From Streptomyces sp. NBC_01549 (GTDB lineage: Bacteria > Actinomycetota > Actinomycetes > Streptomycetales > Streptomycetaceae), in NCBI RefSeq assembly GCF_026339955.1, contig NZ_JAPEPW010000002.1, forward strand, positions 1,302,001 to 1,366,000: DNA of 64,000 nt, written 5' to 3'. The position numbers were made by a program, and so were the translations under genes. Shown one piece after another: positions 1 to 7,900 of this stretch (the first letter of the stretch is position 1; each line of letters starts with the position of its first letter). The notes below the pieces were generated by a model, which searched no databases, was not told the origin of the DNA, and worked only from the letters and a program-made list of their open reading frames with translations.

Positions 1-1
1 C

Positions 2-190
2 GAGGACCGGGGTGTGTTCGGCCCCGGCGCCACGCCGCAGGCCCACGTCCCCCACCGTGTGAACCGCCTGCTCACTCCCCCGGACCGGCTGACGCCGTCG
101 CATCGGCTGCGACTGACGGCGGCGGCCACGCTGGTGCCGGTGATCCCCCTGCTGGTGACGTTCGTACCGGGCCTGCGGGCGCTCGGCTAG
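2..190 (+). CDS. C-terminal end of a membrane protein (possibly M56 peptidase), partial
   Basis: Only the last 62 codons are present; the gene begins before the window. The reading frame is open from base 2 to a TAG stop. The peptide has a basic stretch (HRVNRLL, RLTPSHRLRL) followed by a hydrophobic segment (LVPVIPLLVTFVPGLRAL) that ends at the C-terminus. A single C-terminal transmembrane helix after a basic, Pro-rich juxtamembrane part is what the last segment of Streptomyces M56/BlaR1-like metallopeptidases looks like, but no catalytic motif lies inside the window, so the family is a guess. Confidence 0.4.
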   Translation, partial: EDRGVFGPGATPQAHVPHRVNRLLTPPDRLTPSHRLRLTAAATLVPVIPLLVTFVPGLRALG

Positions 191-284
191 GACCTCCGTA
201 TGCGCTCCCCGTGGCGGCCTACGAGCGCCGGTTCGGCCCGGAGCGTGCTTGACCGGCCGTTCCGCGCCCCGGAGGATCTCCCTC

Positions 285-980
285 ATGACGATCAAAGCCG
301 TGCTCTTCGACTTCTCCGGGACCCTGTTCCGTGCCGAACCGACCGAGTCCTGGCTGCGCGCGGTGCTCAAGGATGCCGATCTCACCCTGCCGGAGCGGGA
401 GTTGACGGAGGCGGCGGGCTCCCTGGAGACGGTGGGCGCCCTGCCCGGCAGTGGCGTCGCGCCCCGACTCCCGGAGGGCTCGGAGGAGTTGTGGCGCAGG
501 CGGGACGAGAGCGCCGAGCGGCACCGGGCCATGTTCACCGCGATCTCCCGCCAGGTGCGGCTGCCCGATCCCCGGCTGCACGACGCGCTGTACGACCGGC
601 ACATGCTCCCGGCCGCCTGGGGGCCCTACCCCGACGCGACCGAGGTGCTCGGTACGCTGCGTGAGCGGGGGGTCGCGGTCGGGGTGGTCAGCAACATCGG
701 CTGGGATCTGCGGCCCGTCTTCCGTGAGCACGGCCTCGACCCGTACGTGGGCGCGTACGTGCTGTCGTACGAGCACGGCATCCAGAAGCCGGACACGCGA
801 CTGTTCGCGACCGCCTGTGACGCGCTGGGCGTCGCCCCCGAGGACACGCTGATGGTCGGGGACGACCGCCGCGCGGACGGGGGTGCGGCGGCGCTGGGCT
901 GCGCGGTGCACTTCGTGGACCACCTGCCCACGGCGCAGCGCCCGGACGGGCTGCGGCCGGTGCTGGACCTGGTCGGCTGA
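285..980 (+). CDS. HAD-superfamily hydrolase (DFSGT variant of motif I)
   Basis: A 231-aa cytosolic HAD-like hydrolase. The ATG at 285 is chosen because GGAGG lies just upstream and the protein then starts MTIKAVLFDFSGT. Motif I is D-F-S-G-T: the nucleophile Asp is present but the second Asp, the general acid/base of HAD phosphatases, is Ser. A helical cap occupies about residues 20-110, motif II is the VVSN region, motif III is the Lys of GIQKPD, and motif IV is MVGDDRRAD. Family logic: HADs lacking the second Asp can be dehalogenase- or phosphonatase-like, or may have altered chemistry, so the substrate is unknown. It stands alone, 94 bp after the preceding gene. Confidence 0.85.
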   Translation: MTIKAVLFDFSGTLFRAEPTESWLRAVLKDADLTLPERELTEAAGSLETVGALPGSGVAPRLPEGSEELWRRRDESAERHRAMFTAISRQVRLPDPRLHDALYDRHMLPAAWGPYPDATEVLGTLRERGVAVGVVSNIGWDLRPVFREHGLDPYVGAYVLSYEHGIQKPDTRLFATACDALGVAPEDTLMVGDDRRADGGAAALGCAVHFVDHLPTAQRPDGLRPVLDLVG

Positions 981-1047
981 CCCGCCCGGCCCCCGCAACG
1001 CCCGCGGTCCCGACAGCCGTCGATGCCGGCCCGGACACCGCTCGACG

Positions 1048-1293
1048 TCAGCCTTGATAGTCCTCGACCTGCGAAGACGGTCGTACGCGCGCCTCGTCCG
1101 GGTTCTCCCCGAACTCCGACTTCGCGCGCCGCTGACGCAGCAGGTCCCAGCACTGGTCGAGCGCCCGCTCCAGCTCCCCGAGCCGTTCGTGCTCCGTGGC
1201 ACTGTCGATCCGCCCCGATGCGACGGCGTCGCGCAGCCGTCGTTCGTCGTCCACCATCGCCGCGATCCTGGCCAGGATCTGCTCTTGATCCAT
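1048..1293 (-). CDS. DUF2630 family protein
   Basis: An 81-aa, charged, predicted all-helical protein beginning MDQEQILARIAAMVDDERRLRD. The block LGELERALDQCWDLLRQRRAKSE, followed by an acidic and Arg-rich tail with PDEARVRP, is the signature of the small actinobacterial DUF2630 family; length and start agree with that family. Function is unknown for the family. Here it faces the HAD gene tail to tail and is divergent from the next small gene, so it is probably monocistronic. Confidence 0.85.
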   Translation of the reverse strand: MDQEQILARIAAMVDDERRLRDAVASGRIDSATEHERLGELERALDQCWDLLRQRRAKSEFGENPDEARVRPSSQVEDYQG

Positions 1294-1446
1294 GTCCGCC
1301 CGCCTCCCTCGCCACTCCAGCCCACTCTAAGGAGGCCACGGCGGCTGTGCGACTCGCTCGGGGAATCCCGCTCGACTCGTGCCCGTCCCCCACGGTGCCG
1401 CACCACTCAGGATGCGTATCCGGGCAAGCCGGGCGAGTCTGAAACC

Positions 1447-1671
1447 ATGCCTGGAGAGCTGCACGTGATCGTGCTCCCGCCATCCCTGACCGACGGCAGC
1501 CGGCAGGTGCGCGTCAACGGGGAGCTCCTCGGCACCGCACACTCACTGCGCGACCTGGCCGCCTTCCTCCGCTACGCCGGGCTGGAGGGATACGACGAGG
1601 TCGACGTGGCCAACTCGGAGCTGATCGAGTGGCACGGCGGCGGGCCCGAAGCGTGGTCGCGACCGAAGTGA
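1447..1671 (+). CDS. small conserved hypothetical protein
   Basis: A 74-aa protein starting MPGELHVIVLPPSLTDG. It has a beta-hairpin-like N-terminus (VRVNGELLGT), a helix LRDLAAFLRYAGLEGYDEVDV and an acidic/aromatic tail (IEWHGGGPEAW). The ATG at 1447 was preferred because the upstream in-frame extension overlaps DUF2630 and reads as low-complexity Arg/Pro sequence. No Shine-Dalgarno is obvious, so translation may be leaderless or the start may be off by a few codons. I do not recognise a named domain. Coding periodicity is good and the sequence is unlike a shadow ORF. Confidence 0.6.
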   Translation: MPGELHVIVLPPSLTDGSRQVRVNGELLGTAHSLRDLAAFLRYAGLEGYDEVDVANSELIEWHGGGPEAWSRPK

Positions 1672-1822
1672 CGCCACTACTGAGCCGACTGTGCACCTGG
1701 AGGCGAATTGATCGCCCAGGAATCTCGCCCGTCCGCCTGAGACGATCCCCCGCGTCGCCCCAGGCGGACGGCAGCCCGGGGCCTCCCCCGCGAAGGGTCA
1801 TGGCCCGGACGCTCTGAGTATA

Positions 1823-1843
1823 GTTGGCTGGCAGCCAGTCAAC
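1823..1843. promoter_or_regulatory. 21-bp operator-like palindrome upstream of the TetR gene
   Basis: Two 10-nt arms (GTTGGCTGGC and GCCAGTCAAC) surround a single central A, with 9 of 10 arm positions paired. It ends 14 bp before the TetR start codon, overlapping the expected promoter, as autoregulatory TetR operators do. The assignment to this TetR is inferred from position. Confidence 0.65.
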
Positions 1844-1857
1844 ACAGGAGTTTCAGC

Positions 1858-2562
1858 ATGTCCCCGCGCAGCCCGTCGGTCAATGAAGAGTTGCGGCGGC
1901 GTTCCCGGGAGCGGCTGCTGCAGGCCGCGGTGGAGCTGGTGAACGAGCGCGGCTACGAGGCGACGACGCTCGGGGACATCGCGGATCGCGCGGGATCCGC
2001 ACGCGGACTCGTGTCGTACTACTTCCCCGGCAAACGCCAGCTCCTGCAGTCCGCCGTGCATCGCATGATGCACCGCACCCTGGAGGAGGGACTGGAGCGC
2101 GAGCCGCTCACCGAGGACGGCCGGGAGCGGATGGCGCGGGCCATCGACGCGATTCTGGGCCTGGCCCGGGACCGGCCCGTGCTGATGCGTCAGCACATGG
2201 CCGGGATACTGCAGGGCGAGGGATTCGTGCAGTGCCCGGAGCAGCAGCGTCTCGCGCAGCTCCTGCGGGAGACCGTCGCCCGGTACGGCTCCCAGGACGC
2301 CGACACCGACTACCCGATGCTGCGGGCGGTACTCATGGGCGCGGTGTACGCGGCTCTGGTGCCGGGTGCGCCGATGCCGGTCCCGAGGCTGCGGGCCGAG
2401 CTGTTCGAGCGCTACCACCTCGACTGGGAGATGGGTGTCCCGCCGGACACCGAGGTGCCCGGCGGGACGTGTGAGAGCGATCTGTCACGGTTCTTCGCGA
2501 CCGGTCGGCGACCGGATGAACAGGGGCCGGACGACCGGCGGCCGGAGGATCAGTCGAAGTAG
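1858..2562 (+). CDS. TetR/AcrR-family transcriptional regulator
   Basis: A 234-aa one-component repressor. The N-terminal TetR helix-turn-helix spans about residues 15-60: RERLLQAAVELVNERGYEATTLGDIADRAGSARGLVSYYFPGKRQLL in short fits the family pattern, with YYFPGK as the typical end of the recognition helix. The C-terminal ligand domain (about 70-200) is helical with no recognisable ligand clue. ACAGGAG precedes the ATG. A 21-bp palindrome directly upstream suggests self-repression. It converges on the LVIVD gene with a 13-bp overlap of the 3' ends, so its target may be elsewhere. The tail after residue 205 is polar and disordered. Confidence 0.9.
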   Translation: MSPRSPSVNEELRRRSRERLLQAAVELVNERGYEATTLGDIADRAGSARGLVSYYFPGKRQLLQSAVHRMMHRTLEEGLEREPLTEDGRERMARAIDAILGLARDRPVLMRQHMAGILQGEGFVQCPEQQRLAQLLRETVARYGSQDADTDYPMLRAVLMGAVYAALVPGAPMPVPRLRAELFERYHLDWEMGVPPDTEVPGGTCESDLSRFFATGRRPDEQGPDDRRPEDQSK

Positions 2563-4052
2563 TCCGGCTGCGTCTGGACGTTGAGTTCGCGCAGATGGAC
2601 CCGCTTGGCCGGGTCGGTGCGCCGGTCGCTGAGCTTGAGGACGTCGAAGCCCTTGGCGATGTCGTTCGAGTAGATGTAGCCGTTGTAGTAGTACGCCGAC
2701 CAGGAGCCGCCGACCGTGAGCTTGTCGGTGGTCAGTGGTCCGCGCTCGAAGTAGGCGATCTCCTTCGGGTTCGAGGAGTCGGTGAAGTCCCAGACGGAGA
2801 CGCCGCCCTGGTACCAGGCCTGGACCATGAGGTCCTTGCCCTTGACGGGGATCAGCGAGCCGTTGTGGGCCACGCAGTTCTCGGTGTCGGCCTGGTGGCG
2901 GGGGATCTTGTAGTAGCTCTTGAAGACGAGCTTGCGCCTGTCGCCCTTGCCGACGATGTCGTAGATGCCGTCGGCGCCCCGGTTCGGACCGATGGCCGCG
3001 TTGCAGGTGGCCGCGCCACCGCCGCCCAACTCGTCGGTGAACACGACCTTGTCGGCCTTCTGGTTGAAGGTCGCCGAGTGCCAGAACGCGAAGTTGACGT
3101 TGTCCTCGACCTGGTCGATGACCTTCGGGTGCTCCGGGTCCTTGATGGAGAACAGGATGCCGTCGCCCATGCAGGCGCCGGCGGCCAGGTCCTTGGAGGG
3201 CAGGACCGTGATGTCGTGGCAGCCGGTGGTCTTGGAGACGCCCGGGTTGGTGGGCGCGCCCGGGTTGCCGCCGCCGTCCGGTCCCTCACCCGGGAACAGC
3301 ACCGGGAAGTTCACCACGGCCGCCTTCTCAGGGGCGCCCCGCGGCACCTTGATGACCGAGATGCCGTCGTGCGGGGGCTGGCAGTCGGGGAAGGTGGCGG
3401 TCGGCGAGTACGAGGCGACGTAGATGTAGACGTTCTTGCGCTCGGGCACCAGCGTGTGGGTGTGTGAGCCGCAGGCGGTCTCGACGGCGGCGACGTACTT
3501 CGGGTTCGCCTTGTCGGTGATGTCGAAGACCTTCATGCCCTCCCACGAGGACTTCTCGGTCGCGGGCTGCGTGGTGCTGTTGCAGGAGTTGTCGCTGCGC
3601 GAGGAGTCGGTGGACAGGAAGAGCAGGTTGCCGGAGACGGACACGTCGTTCTGCGAGCCCGGGCAGAGCACCTGCGACACCGTCCTGGGCGCCTTCGGGT
3701 TGCTGATGTCGAAGATGCGGAAGCCGTCGTAGTTGCCGGCGAAGGCGTACTTGCCCTGGAAGGCGAGGTCCGAATTGAGACCGGTGAAGGCCTCCTTGGG
3801 GACATTGGCGAGGTGCTCGATGTTGTCGGAGTGGACGATCTCGTCCACTCCGGGTATCTCACCGCTCGCGATCGCCGCCTTCGCCTCGGCGGAGTCACTC
3901 CTGGACACCTTCTCCTGCACGGCGGGGCCGTCCCCGGGGTCGGGGGTGGCGGCCGCCGGGCCGGCCGTGAGCAGCGTGGCCAGGAGTCCGGCCGCGGCCG
4001 CGGCAACTCCCAGGCGTCTGCGCCGCGTTCGGGGGTCGATCAACAGGGTCAC
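2550..4052 (-). CDS. secreted LVIVD-repeat (beta-propeller-like) protein
   Basis: A 500-aa secreted protein. A GTG start at 4052 is preceded by AAGGGAGG. The N-terminus carries a basic region (RTRRRRLG), a hydrophobic core and an AxA-type cleavage near residue 35 (AAA-TPD). The body has repeated motifs such as AFAGNYDGFRIFDISNPKAPRTV and MKVFDITDKANPKYV, the signature of LVIVD repeats, thought to form a propeller. There are several Cys that may pair outside the cell. Divergent from a DUF305 lipoprotein gene, with paired inverted repeats in the shared 194-bp intergenic region, suggesting co-regulation. Ligand and function are not evident. Confidence 0.85.
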   Translation of the reverse strand: MTLLIDPRTRRRRLGVAAAAAGLLATLLTAGPAAATPDPGDGPAVQEKVSRSDSAEAKAAIASGEIPGVDEIVHSDNIEHLANVPKEAFTGLNSDLAFQGKYAFAGNYDGFRIFDISNPKAPRTVSQVLCPGSQNDVSVSGNLLFLSTDSSRSDNSCNSTTQPATEKSSWEGMKVFDITDKANPKYVAAVETACGSHTHTLVPERKNVYIYVASYSPTATFPDCQPPHDGISVIKVPRGAPEKAAVVNFPVLFPGEGPDGGGNPGAPTNPGVSKTTGCHDITVLPSKDLAAGACMGDGILFSIKDPEHPKVIDQVEDNVNFAFWHSATFNQKADKVVFTDELGGGGAATCNAAIGPNRGADGIYDIVGKGDRRKLVFKSYYKIPRHQADTENCVAHNGSLIPVKGKDLMVQAWYQGGVSVWDFTDSSNPKEIAYFERGPLTTDKLTVGGSWSAYYYNGYIYSNDIAKGFDVLKLSDRRTDPAKRVHLRELNVQTQPDYFD

Positions 4053-4069
4053 TGCGTCCTCCCTTGTAG

Positions 4070-4087
4070 CCGTTCGCAGTTGAACGG
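4070..4087. promoter_or_regulatory. inverted repeat CCGTTC-N6-GAACGG near the LVIVD start
   Basis: Perfect 6-nt arms with a 6-nt spacer, 18 bp upstream of the LVIVD start codon and just outside its ribosome-binding site. The position suits an operator for the leftward promoter. The regulator is unknown. Confidence 0.4.
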
Positions 4088-4122
4088 TTCACGGACCCCA
4101 GAAGTATCGTCTGCCCCATGCG

Positions 4123-4168
4123 CTGATCAACAGATGGCAACGCACTCGTAATGAAAGTTTTTGATCAG
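4123..4168. promoter_or_regulatory. spaced inverted repeat CTGATCAA...TTGATCAG between divergent genes
   Basis: Perfect 8-nt arms at 4123-4130 and 4161-4168, separated by an AT-richer 30-nt spacer. The element lies midway between the divergent LVIVD and DUF305 genes, where both promoters should be. It could be a pair of half-sites for one regulator or a stem. Confidence 0.35.
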
Positions 4169-4246
4169 TAACGTTCGCCGACGTGCTAGGACGGTCATGA
4201 ACACCCGTGAGGTGTCCGGCGATTCATGTGCCCCCAGGAGGTCGAT

Positions 4247-4927
4247 GTGCTGCCCCGTCGTACGTCCCGCGCGTCCCGTACGCCCCGCACTCGCCGTGCG
4301 CTCCTGGCCGTGGCGTCACTGACGGCTGCCGTGCTCGCGCTCGGGGCCTGCGATTCCGGATCGGCTTCCACACCCAAGTCCGCCGGGACTAGCGGGCCTT
4401 CGGTGATCGCCCCCGGCAAGCCGGGCGAGGCGGCCGAGACGCTCTCCGCCGCGGACGCCGCGAAGCGGCGCGGCGAGGACGACTCCCCCAACACGGCGGA
4501 CTTCGCGTACGCGCGGATGATGATCGAGCACCACACCCAGGCCCTGGAGATGACCGGTCTCGCCGCGAAGCAGGCCGCGTCGGGCCAGGTGAAGCGGCTC
4601 GCCGCGCGGATCGCCGCCGCACAGGGGCCGGAGATCACCACGATGAAGGCCTGGCTCACGGCCCACGGCGGCGACAAGCGGGCCACGGAGCACCGGCACG
4701 AGGCGATGCCCGGCATGGCGACCGAGGCGCAGCTGAAGCAGTTGCGCGCAGCGCGGGGCAAGGCCTTCGACACACTCTTCCTGAAGCTGATGATCACACA
4801 TCACGACGGGGCGATCTCGATGGCCACGGACGTGAAGGCCCAGGGCAACAACATCCAGATCGAGGAGATGGCCGACGACGTGATCGCCCAGCAGACGAGC
4901 GAGATCAGCAGGATGCGCGAGATGTAG
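4247..4927 (+). CDS. DUF305 domain lipoprotein
   Basis: A 226-aa predicted lipoprotein. The GTG at 4247 is chosen because AGGAGG sits 6 nt before it; an in-frame ATG at 4226 has no such site. The N-terminus is Arg-rich (RRTSRASRTPRTRRA), then hydrophobic, ending in a lipobox LALGAC, so the mature protein should be lipid-anchored outside the membrane. The DUF305 domain spans about residues 70-226, with the paired helical motifs MMIEHHTQALEMT and LMITHHDGAISMA, whose conserved His/Met could bind metal. DUF305 proteins often occur near copper genes, but no other copper gene is nearby. Divergent partner of the LVIVD gene. Confidence 0.9.
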   Translation: MLPRRTSRASRTPRTRRALLAVASLTAAVLALGACDSGSASTPKSAGTSGPSVIAPGKPGEAAETLSAADAAKRRGEDDSPNTADFAYARMMIEHHTQALEMTGLAAKQAASGQVKRLAARIAAAQGPEITTMKAWLTAHGGDKRATEHRHEAMPGMATEAQLKQLRAARGKAFDTLFLKLMITHHDGAISMATDVKAQGNNIQIEEMADDVIAQQTSEISRMREM

Positions 4928-5116
4928 CCACGCCCGGCGAAGCGCCCGGGGGCCACTCGGCCGATCACCCCACGCGTTCGCGTCGTGATTTTCCGTACGG
5001 ATGAACACGCACACGTGTGCCGCGCGCCGAACCCTGTCAGCGGGGCGTCGGTGGTGCGATGCTGGAGCCATCAGCGATCTCCTCGAGCTGTTGGGTTTCG
5101 GATTGGGAGTTCCGCC

Positions 5117-6475
5117 GTGCTGCATGTCGCCGTTGTCGGATCGGGGCCCAGTGGGGTCTACACCGCCCAGTGCCTCGTCCAGAGCGGGCTGTCCGAGGTC
5201 CGGGTGGACGTTCTGGACCGGCTGCCGTGCCCGTACGGCCTGGTGCGCTACGGCGTGGCACCCGACCACGAGAAGATCAAGTCGCTGCAGAACAATCTGC
5301 GGGCGGTCCTGGAGGACGAGCGGGTCCGGTTCCTGGGCGGTGTCCAGGTCGGCCCGGGCGGGGTGCCGGTGGCCCGGCTGCGGGAGCTGTACCACGCGGT
5401 GGTCTACTGCGTGGGCGCCGCCACCGACCGCCACCTCGGAGTGCCGGGCGAGGAGCTGTCGGGCAGCTGGTCGGCGACCGACTTCGTGTCCTGGTACAGC
5501 GCGCACCCCGATTCCGTCACCGGCGGCTTCGCGCTCGGCGCGCACTCGGCCGTGGTCGTCGGCGTCGGGAACGTCGCCGTCGACGTGACCCGGATGCTGG
5601 CCCGCGGCGCCACCGAGCTGAGCCCCACCGACATGCCGCAGGCGGCGCTGAGCGCGCTGGCCGAGAGCAACGTGACGGAGATCAGCATGATCGGGCGGCG
5701 CGGACCCTCGCAGGCCCGGTTCACCACCAAGGAGCTGCGCGAGCTGGGCGCGCTGCCGGACACCGAAGTCGTGGTGGACTCCGAGGAGTTGGCACTCGAT
5801 CCGCAGTACGTCGACCCGTCGGCCCTGCCCGCCGCGCAGCGCCGCAATGTGGAGGTGCTGCGGGGGTGGGCCGCCGCGCCGCCCCAGGACCGGCCCCGCC
5901 GGATCCGGCTGCGCTTCTTCCTGCGCCCGGTCGAGCTGCTTCCCGACGAGGGCGACCGCACCCGGGTAGGCGCGGTGCGCTTCGAACGTACGGCGCCCGA
6001 CGGACGCGGCGGGGTCGTCGGGACGGGACGGTACGAGGACATCGAGGCGCAGTTGGTGCTGCGCTCGGTCGGCTATCGGGGCGTCCCGCTCGAAGGGCTG
6101 CCCTTCGACACGGACCACGGCACGGTGCCGCACCTCGCGGGTCGGGTGCTGCGGGACGGCATGGTCACCCCGGGCGAGTATGTGGCGGGCTGGATCAAGC
6201 GGGGCCCGACCGGCGTCATCGGCACCAACCGGCCGTGCGCCAAGGAGACCGTGACCTCGCTGCTCGAGGACGCCCCCGAGCTCGTACGACGGGACGTGGC
6301 GCAGGAGCCTCTCGCGGCGCTGCGGGCGGCCGGGGCGGCGCCGGTCCCATGGGCCGGGTGGGAGGCGATCGAGCGGGCGGAGGCGGAACTCGGGGCCTCG
6401 CTCGGTCGGCGTGTGGTCAAGCTGCCCGACTGGACGTCACTGCTGGCGGCGGCGCGGACGGCGACTTCGTCCTAG
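5117..6475 (+). CDS. fprA: FprA-type ferredoxin/adrenodoxin-NADP+ reductase
   Basis: A 452-aa flavoprotein expected to transfer electrons between NADPH and ferredoxin. The GTG at 5117 follows GGGAG at 7 nt and makes the protein begin LHVAVVGSGPSGVYTAQ, the FAD Rossmann motif. CPYGLVRYGVAPDHEKIK near residue 35 is a hallmark of the adrenodoxin-reductase family; GVGNVAVDVTRML is the NADP motif; the C-terminal block RGPTGVIGTN is also conserved. Length matches mycobacterial FprA. The TAG stop lies inside a CTAG that is the insertion site of a MITE, so the coding sequence is intact but its 3' untranslated region has been replaced by mobile DNA. Confidence 0.9.
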   Translation: MLHVAVVGSGPSGVYTAQCLVQSGLSEVRVDVLDRLPCPYGLVRYGVAPDHEKIKSLQNNLRAVLEDERVRFLGGVQVGPGGVPVARLRELYHAVVYCVGAATDRHLGVPGEELSGSWSATDFVSWYSAHPDSVTGGFALGAHSAVVVGVGNVAVDVTRMLARGATELSPTDMPQAALSALAESNVTEISMIGRRGPSQARFTTKELRELGALPDTEVVVDSEELALDPQYVDPSALPAAQRRNVEVLRGWAAAPPQDRPRRIRLRFFLRPVELLPDEGDRTRVGAVRFERTAPDGRGGVVGTGRYEDIEAQLVLRSVGYRGVPLEGLPFDTDHGTVPHLAGRVLRDGMVTPGEYVAGWIKRGPTGVIGTNRPCAKETVTSLLEDAPELVRRDVAQEPLAALRAAGAAPVPWAGWEAIERAEAELGASLGRRVVKLPDWTSLLAAARTATSS

Positions 6476-6652
6476 GGCGTGTTTCGAAAGTCCCGTCTGG
6501 TCCGCGACGCCTGGCACGGCGCCTCGCCGCGTTGTCGGGATCGTCCGCGTACGCCCAGTACGCGGACGACCCTCCGCCTTGCGATGCACCGCACCAGACG
6601 CCGCGGACCCCGCCCTTCGGGCGGACGACGCTACTTTCGAAACACGCCCTAG
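6472..6652. mobile_element. MITE with 20-bp perfect terminal inverted repeats, flanked by CTAG
   Basis: Ends at 6471-6490 and 6634-6653 are perfect 20-bp inverted repeats containing GGGCGTGTTTCGAAAG. The element has no ORF. CTAG at 6472-6475 and 6649-6652 bounds it, consistent with a 4-bp target duplication. Inside, 6541-6552 and 6558-6569 form a perfect 12-bp stem with a 5-nt loop. Size, perfect ends and lack of coding capacity define a MITE-like element. The left CTAG supplies the fprA stop; the right CTAG supplies the stop of the neighbouring transposase. Confidence 0.85.
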
Positions 6653-7602
6653 GTGTATTGACCCGTGAGGTTGGGGACGCGGCTGGCGGGTGGCTGGCCC
6701 TTGAGCGCGGTGTGTCCGCGGTGGTGATTGTAGGTGTGCAGCCAGTGCGGGTAGGCGTCGCGTCGTTCGCTCTCGGTTCGGTAGGGCGTCGCGTAGGCCC
6801 ATTCGTCGAGCAGGGTGCGGTTGAAGCGCTCCACCTTGCCGTTCGTCTGGGGCCGGTAGGGCCGGGTTCGCTTGTGGGTGATCCCGGCTGCGGCGAGCGC
6901 GTCGCGCCAGAGGAACGACTTGTAGCAGGAGCCGTTGTCGGTCAGGACGCGCCGCACGGTGATCCCGCAGGAGGCGAAGTAGGCGTGGGCCCGCTGCCAG
7001 AACGCGGTGGCGGTCTCCTTCTTCTCGTCGGTGAGTATCTCGCTGTAGGCCAGGCGGGAATGGTCGTCGACAGCGTTGTGCAGGTAGCTCACGCCGGCGT
7101 TGGCGCGGTTCCTGCGGCCTGCCTGACGGCCGAGGACCTTGTGGCCGCCGCCGTCAGGGATGTTGCCGAGTTTCTTGATGTCGACGTGGACCAGGTCGCC
7201 GGGTGCCGGGTGTTCGTAGCGGCGGATGACCCGGCCTGTGGCGCGGTCGAGGTGGGAGAGGCGGGACAGGCGGTAGCGGGTCAGGATGCGGTGGACGGTG
7301 GCCGGGTTCAGCCCGAGGAGGTAGGCGATACGAGCCGGCCCCCAGCGGCGCAGGACGCGGACCTTGATGACCCTGCGCTCGGTGCGTGTCGGGGTCCGGC
7401 GCGGGCTGTGGTGCGGGCGGGAGGAACGGTCGGCCATGCCCGCCTCGCCGAGCAGGCGGTAACGCCCCGCCCAGCGGGCAGCGGTGGTGACCGATACCTG
7501 AAACCGTTCCGCGGCCCGGCGGAGCGGCCATCGGTCCTCGACGACGCAGCGGGCCAGACGCAGGCGGCCGGTCTCGGTCAGGGGTGCATTACGGTGGGGC
7601 AT
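6649..7602 (-). CDS. IS481-family DDE transposase
   Basis: A 317-aa transposase catalysing movement of the surrounding element. The ATG at 7602 has GAAGG upstream and gives the usual start MPHRNAPLTETGRLRL. An N-terminal helix-turn-helix (about 20-60) and a second HTH (about 85-110) precede an rve-type catalytic core: D141 (HVDIKKLG), D222 (LTDNGS) and E258 (GKVERFN), with the 35-residue D-E spacing typical of the family. The HHRGHTAL motif near the C-terminus is also standard. No frameshift or stop is seen, so it is probably active. The TAG stop is formed by the flanking CTAG target, as is usual for this family. Confidence 0.93.
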   Translation of the reverse strand: MPHRNAPLTETGRLRLARCVVEDRWPLRRAAERFQVSVTTAARWAGRYRLLGEAGMADRSSRPHHSPRRTPTRTERRVIKVRVLRRWGPARIAYLLGLNPATVHRILTRYRLSRLSHLDRATGRVIRRYEHPAPGDLVHVDIKKLGNIPDGGGHKVLGRQAGRRNRANAGVSYLHNAVDDHSRLAYSEILTDEKKETATAFWQRAHAYFASCGITVRRVLTDNGSCYKSFLWRDALAAAGITHKRTRPYRPQTNGKVERFNRTLLDEWAYATPYRTESERRDAYPHWLHTYNHHRGHTALKGQPPASRVPNLTGQYT

Positions 7603-7720
7603 GAGGGCCTTCTTGTCGTTCGTGTGTAGACGTCGCAATCCACACCGAACCCGGAAGGCCCTCACTCGTTCAAGATCACCCAACCGTGATCACTGTCACC
7701 AACCTCCGTGGACAGAACAC
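6653..7720 (-). mobile_element. IS481-family insertion sequence, intact
   Basis: A ~1.07-kb element bounded by CTAG at 6649-6652 and 7721-7724. Terminal inverted repeats 6653-6678 and 7695-7720 match at 19 of 26 positions, both beginning GTGT and sharing GGTTGG. IS481 family members are known to target CTAG (NCTAGN for the Bordetella type element). One intact transposase fills it. It abuts the MITE and shares a CTAG with it. Confidence 0.85.
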
Positions 7721-7900
7721 CTAGGTCCTGTCCGGCGGGCGGGTCCTAGCGGAGTCGAGTGCGACTCCGTGGGCATGACACATAGCGGCAACAGGCCGGA
7801 AATCAACAAACTGTTCAAGCCGCTTACGGTCTCGTGCTGTCCGGACGTACCTCGCGCCGTCCGGCTGTTCCCGTCCCCACCCGCCGCTCCTGGAGTGCCC

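Noticed and set aside
219..1483. Long minus-strand frames over the HAD gene and DUF2630
   Set aside because: Low-complexity Arg/Gly/Pro translations antisense to genes with clear motifs; typical GC-rich shadow frames.
4316..6133. 605-codon minus-strand frame across DUF305 and fprA
   Set aside because: Crosses two well-supported genes in antisense; composition is His/Arg/Pro shadow, no domain.
5017..7629. 870-codon plus-strand frame through fprA, MITE and IS481
   Set aside because: Overlaps fprA in another frame and runs antisense through the transposase; no coherent domain.
7776..7900. In-frame N-terminal extension of the NCS2 permease from an ATG at 7776
   Set aside because: The extra 41 residues are polar and unlike the family; 7901 has a ribosome-binding site and the usual start.
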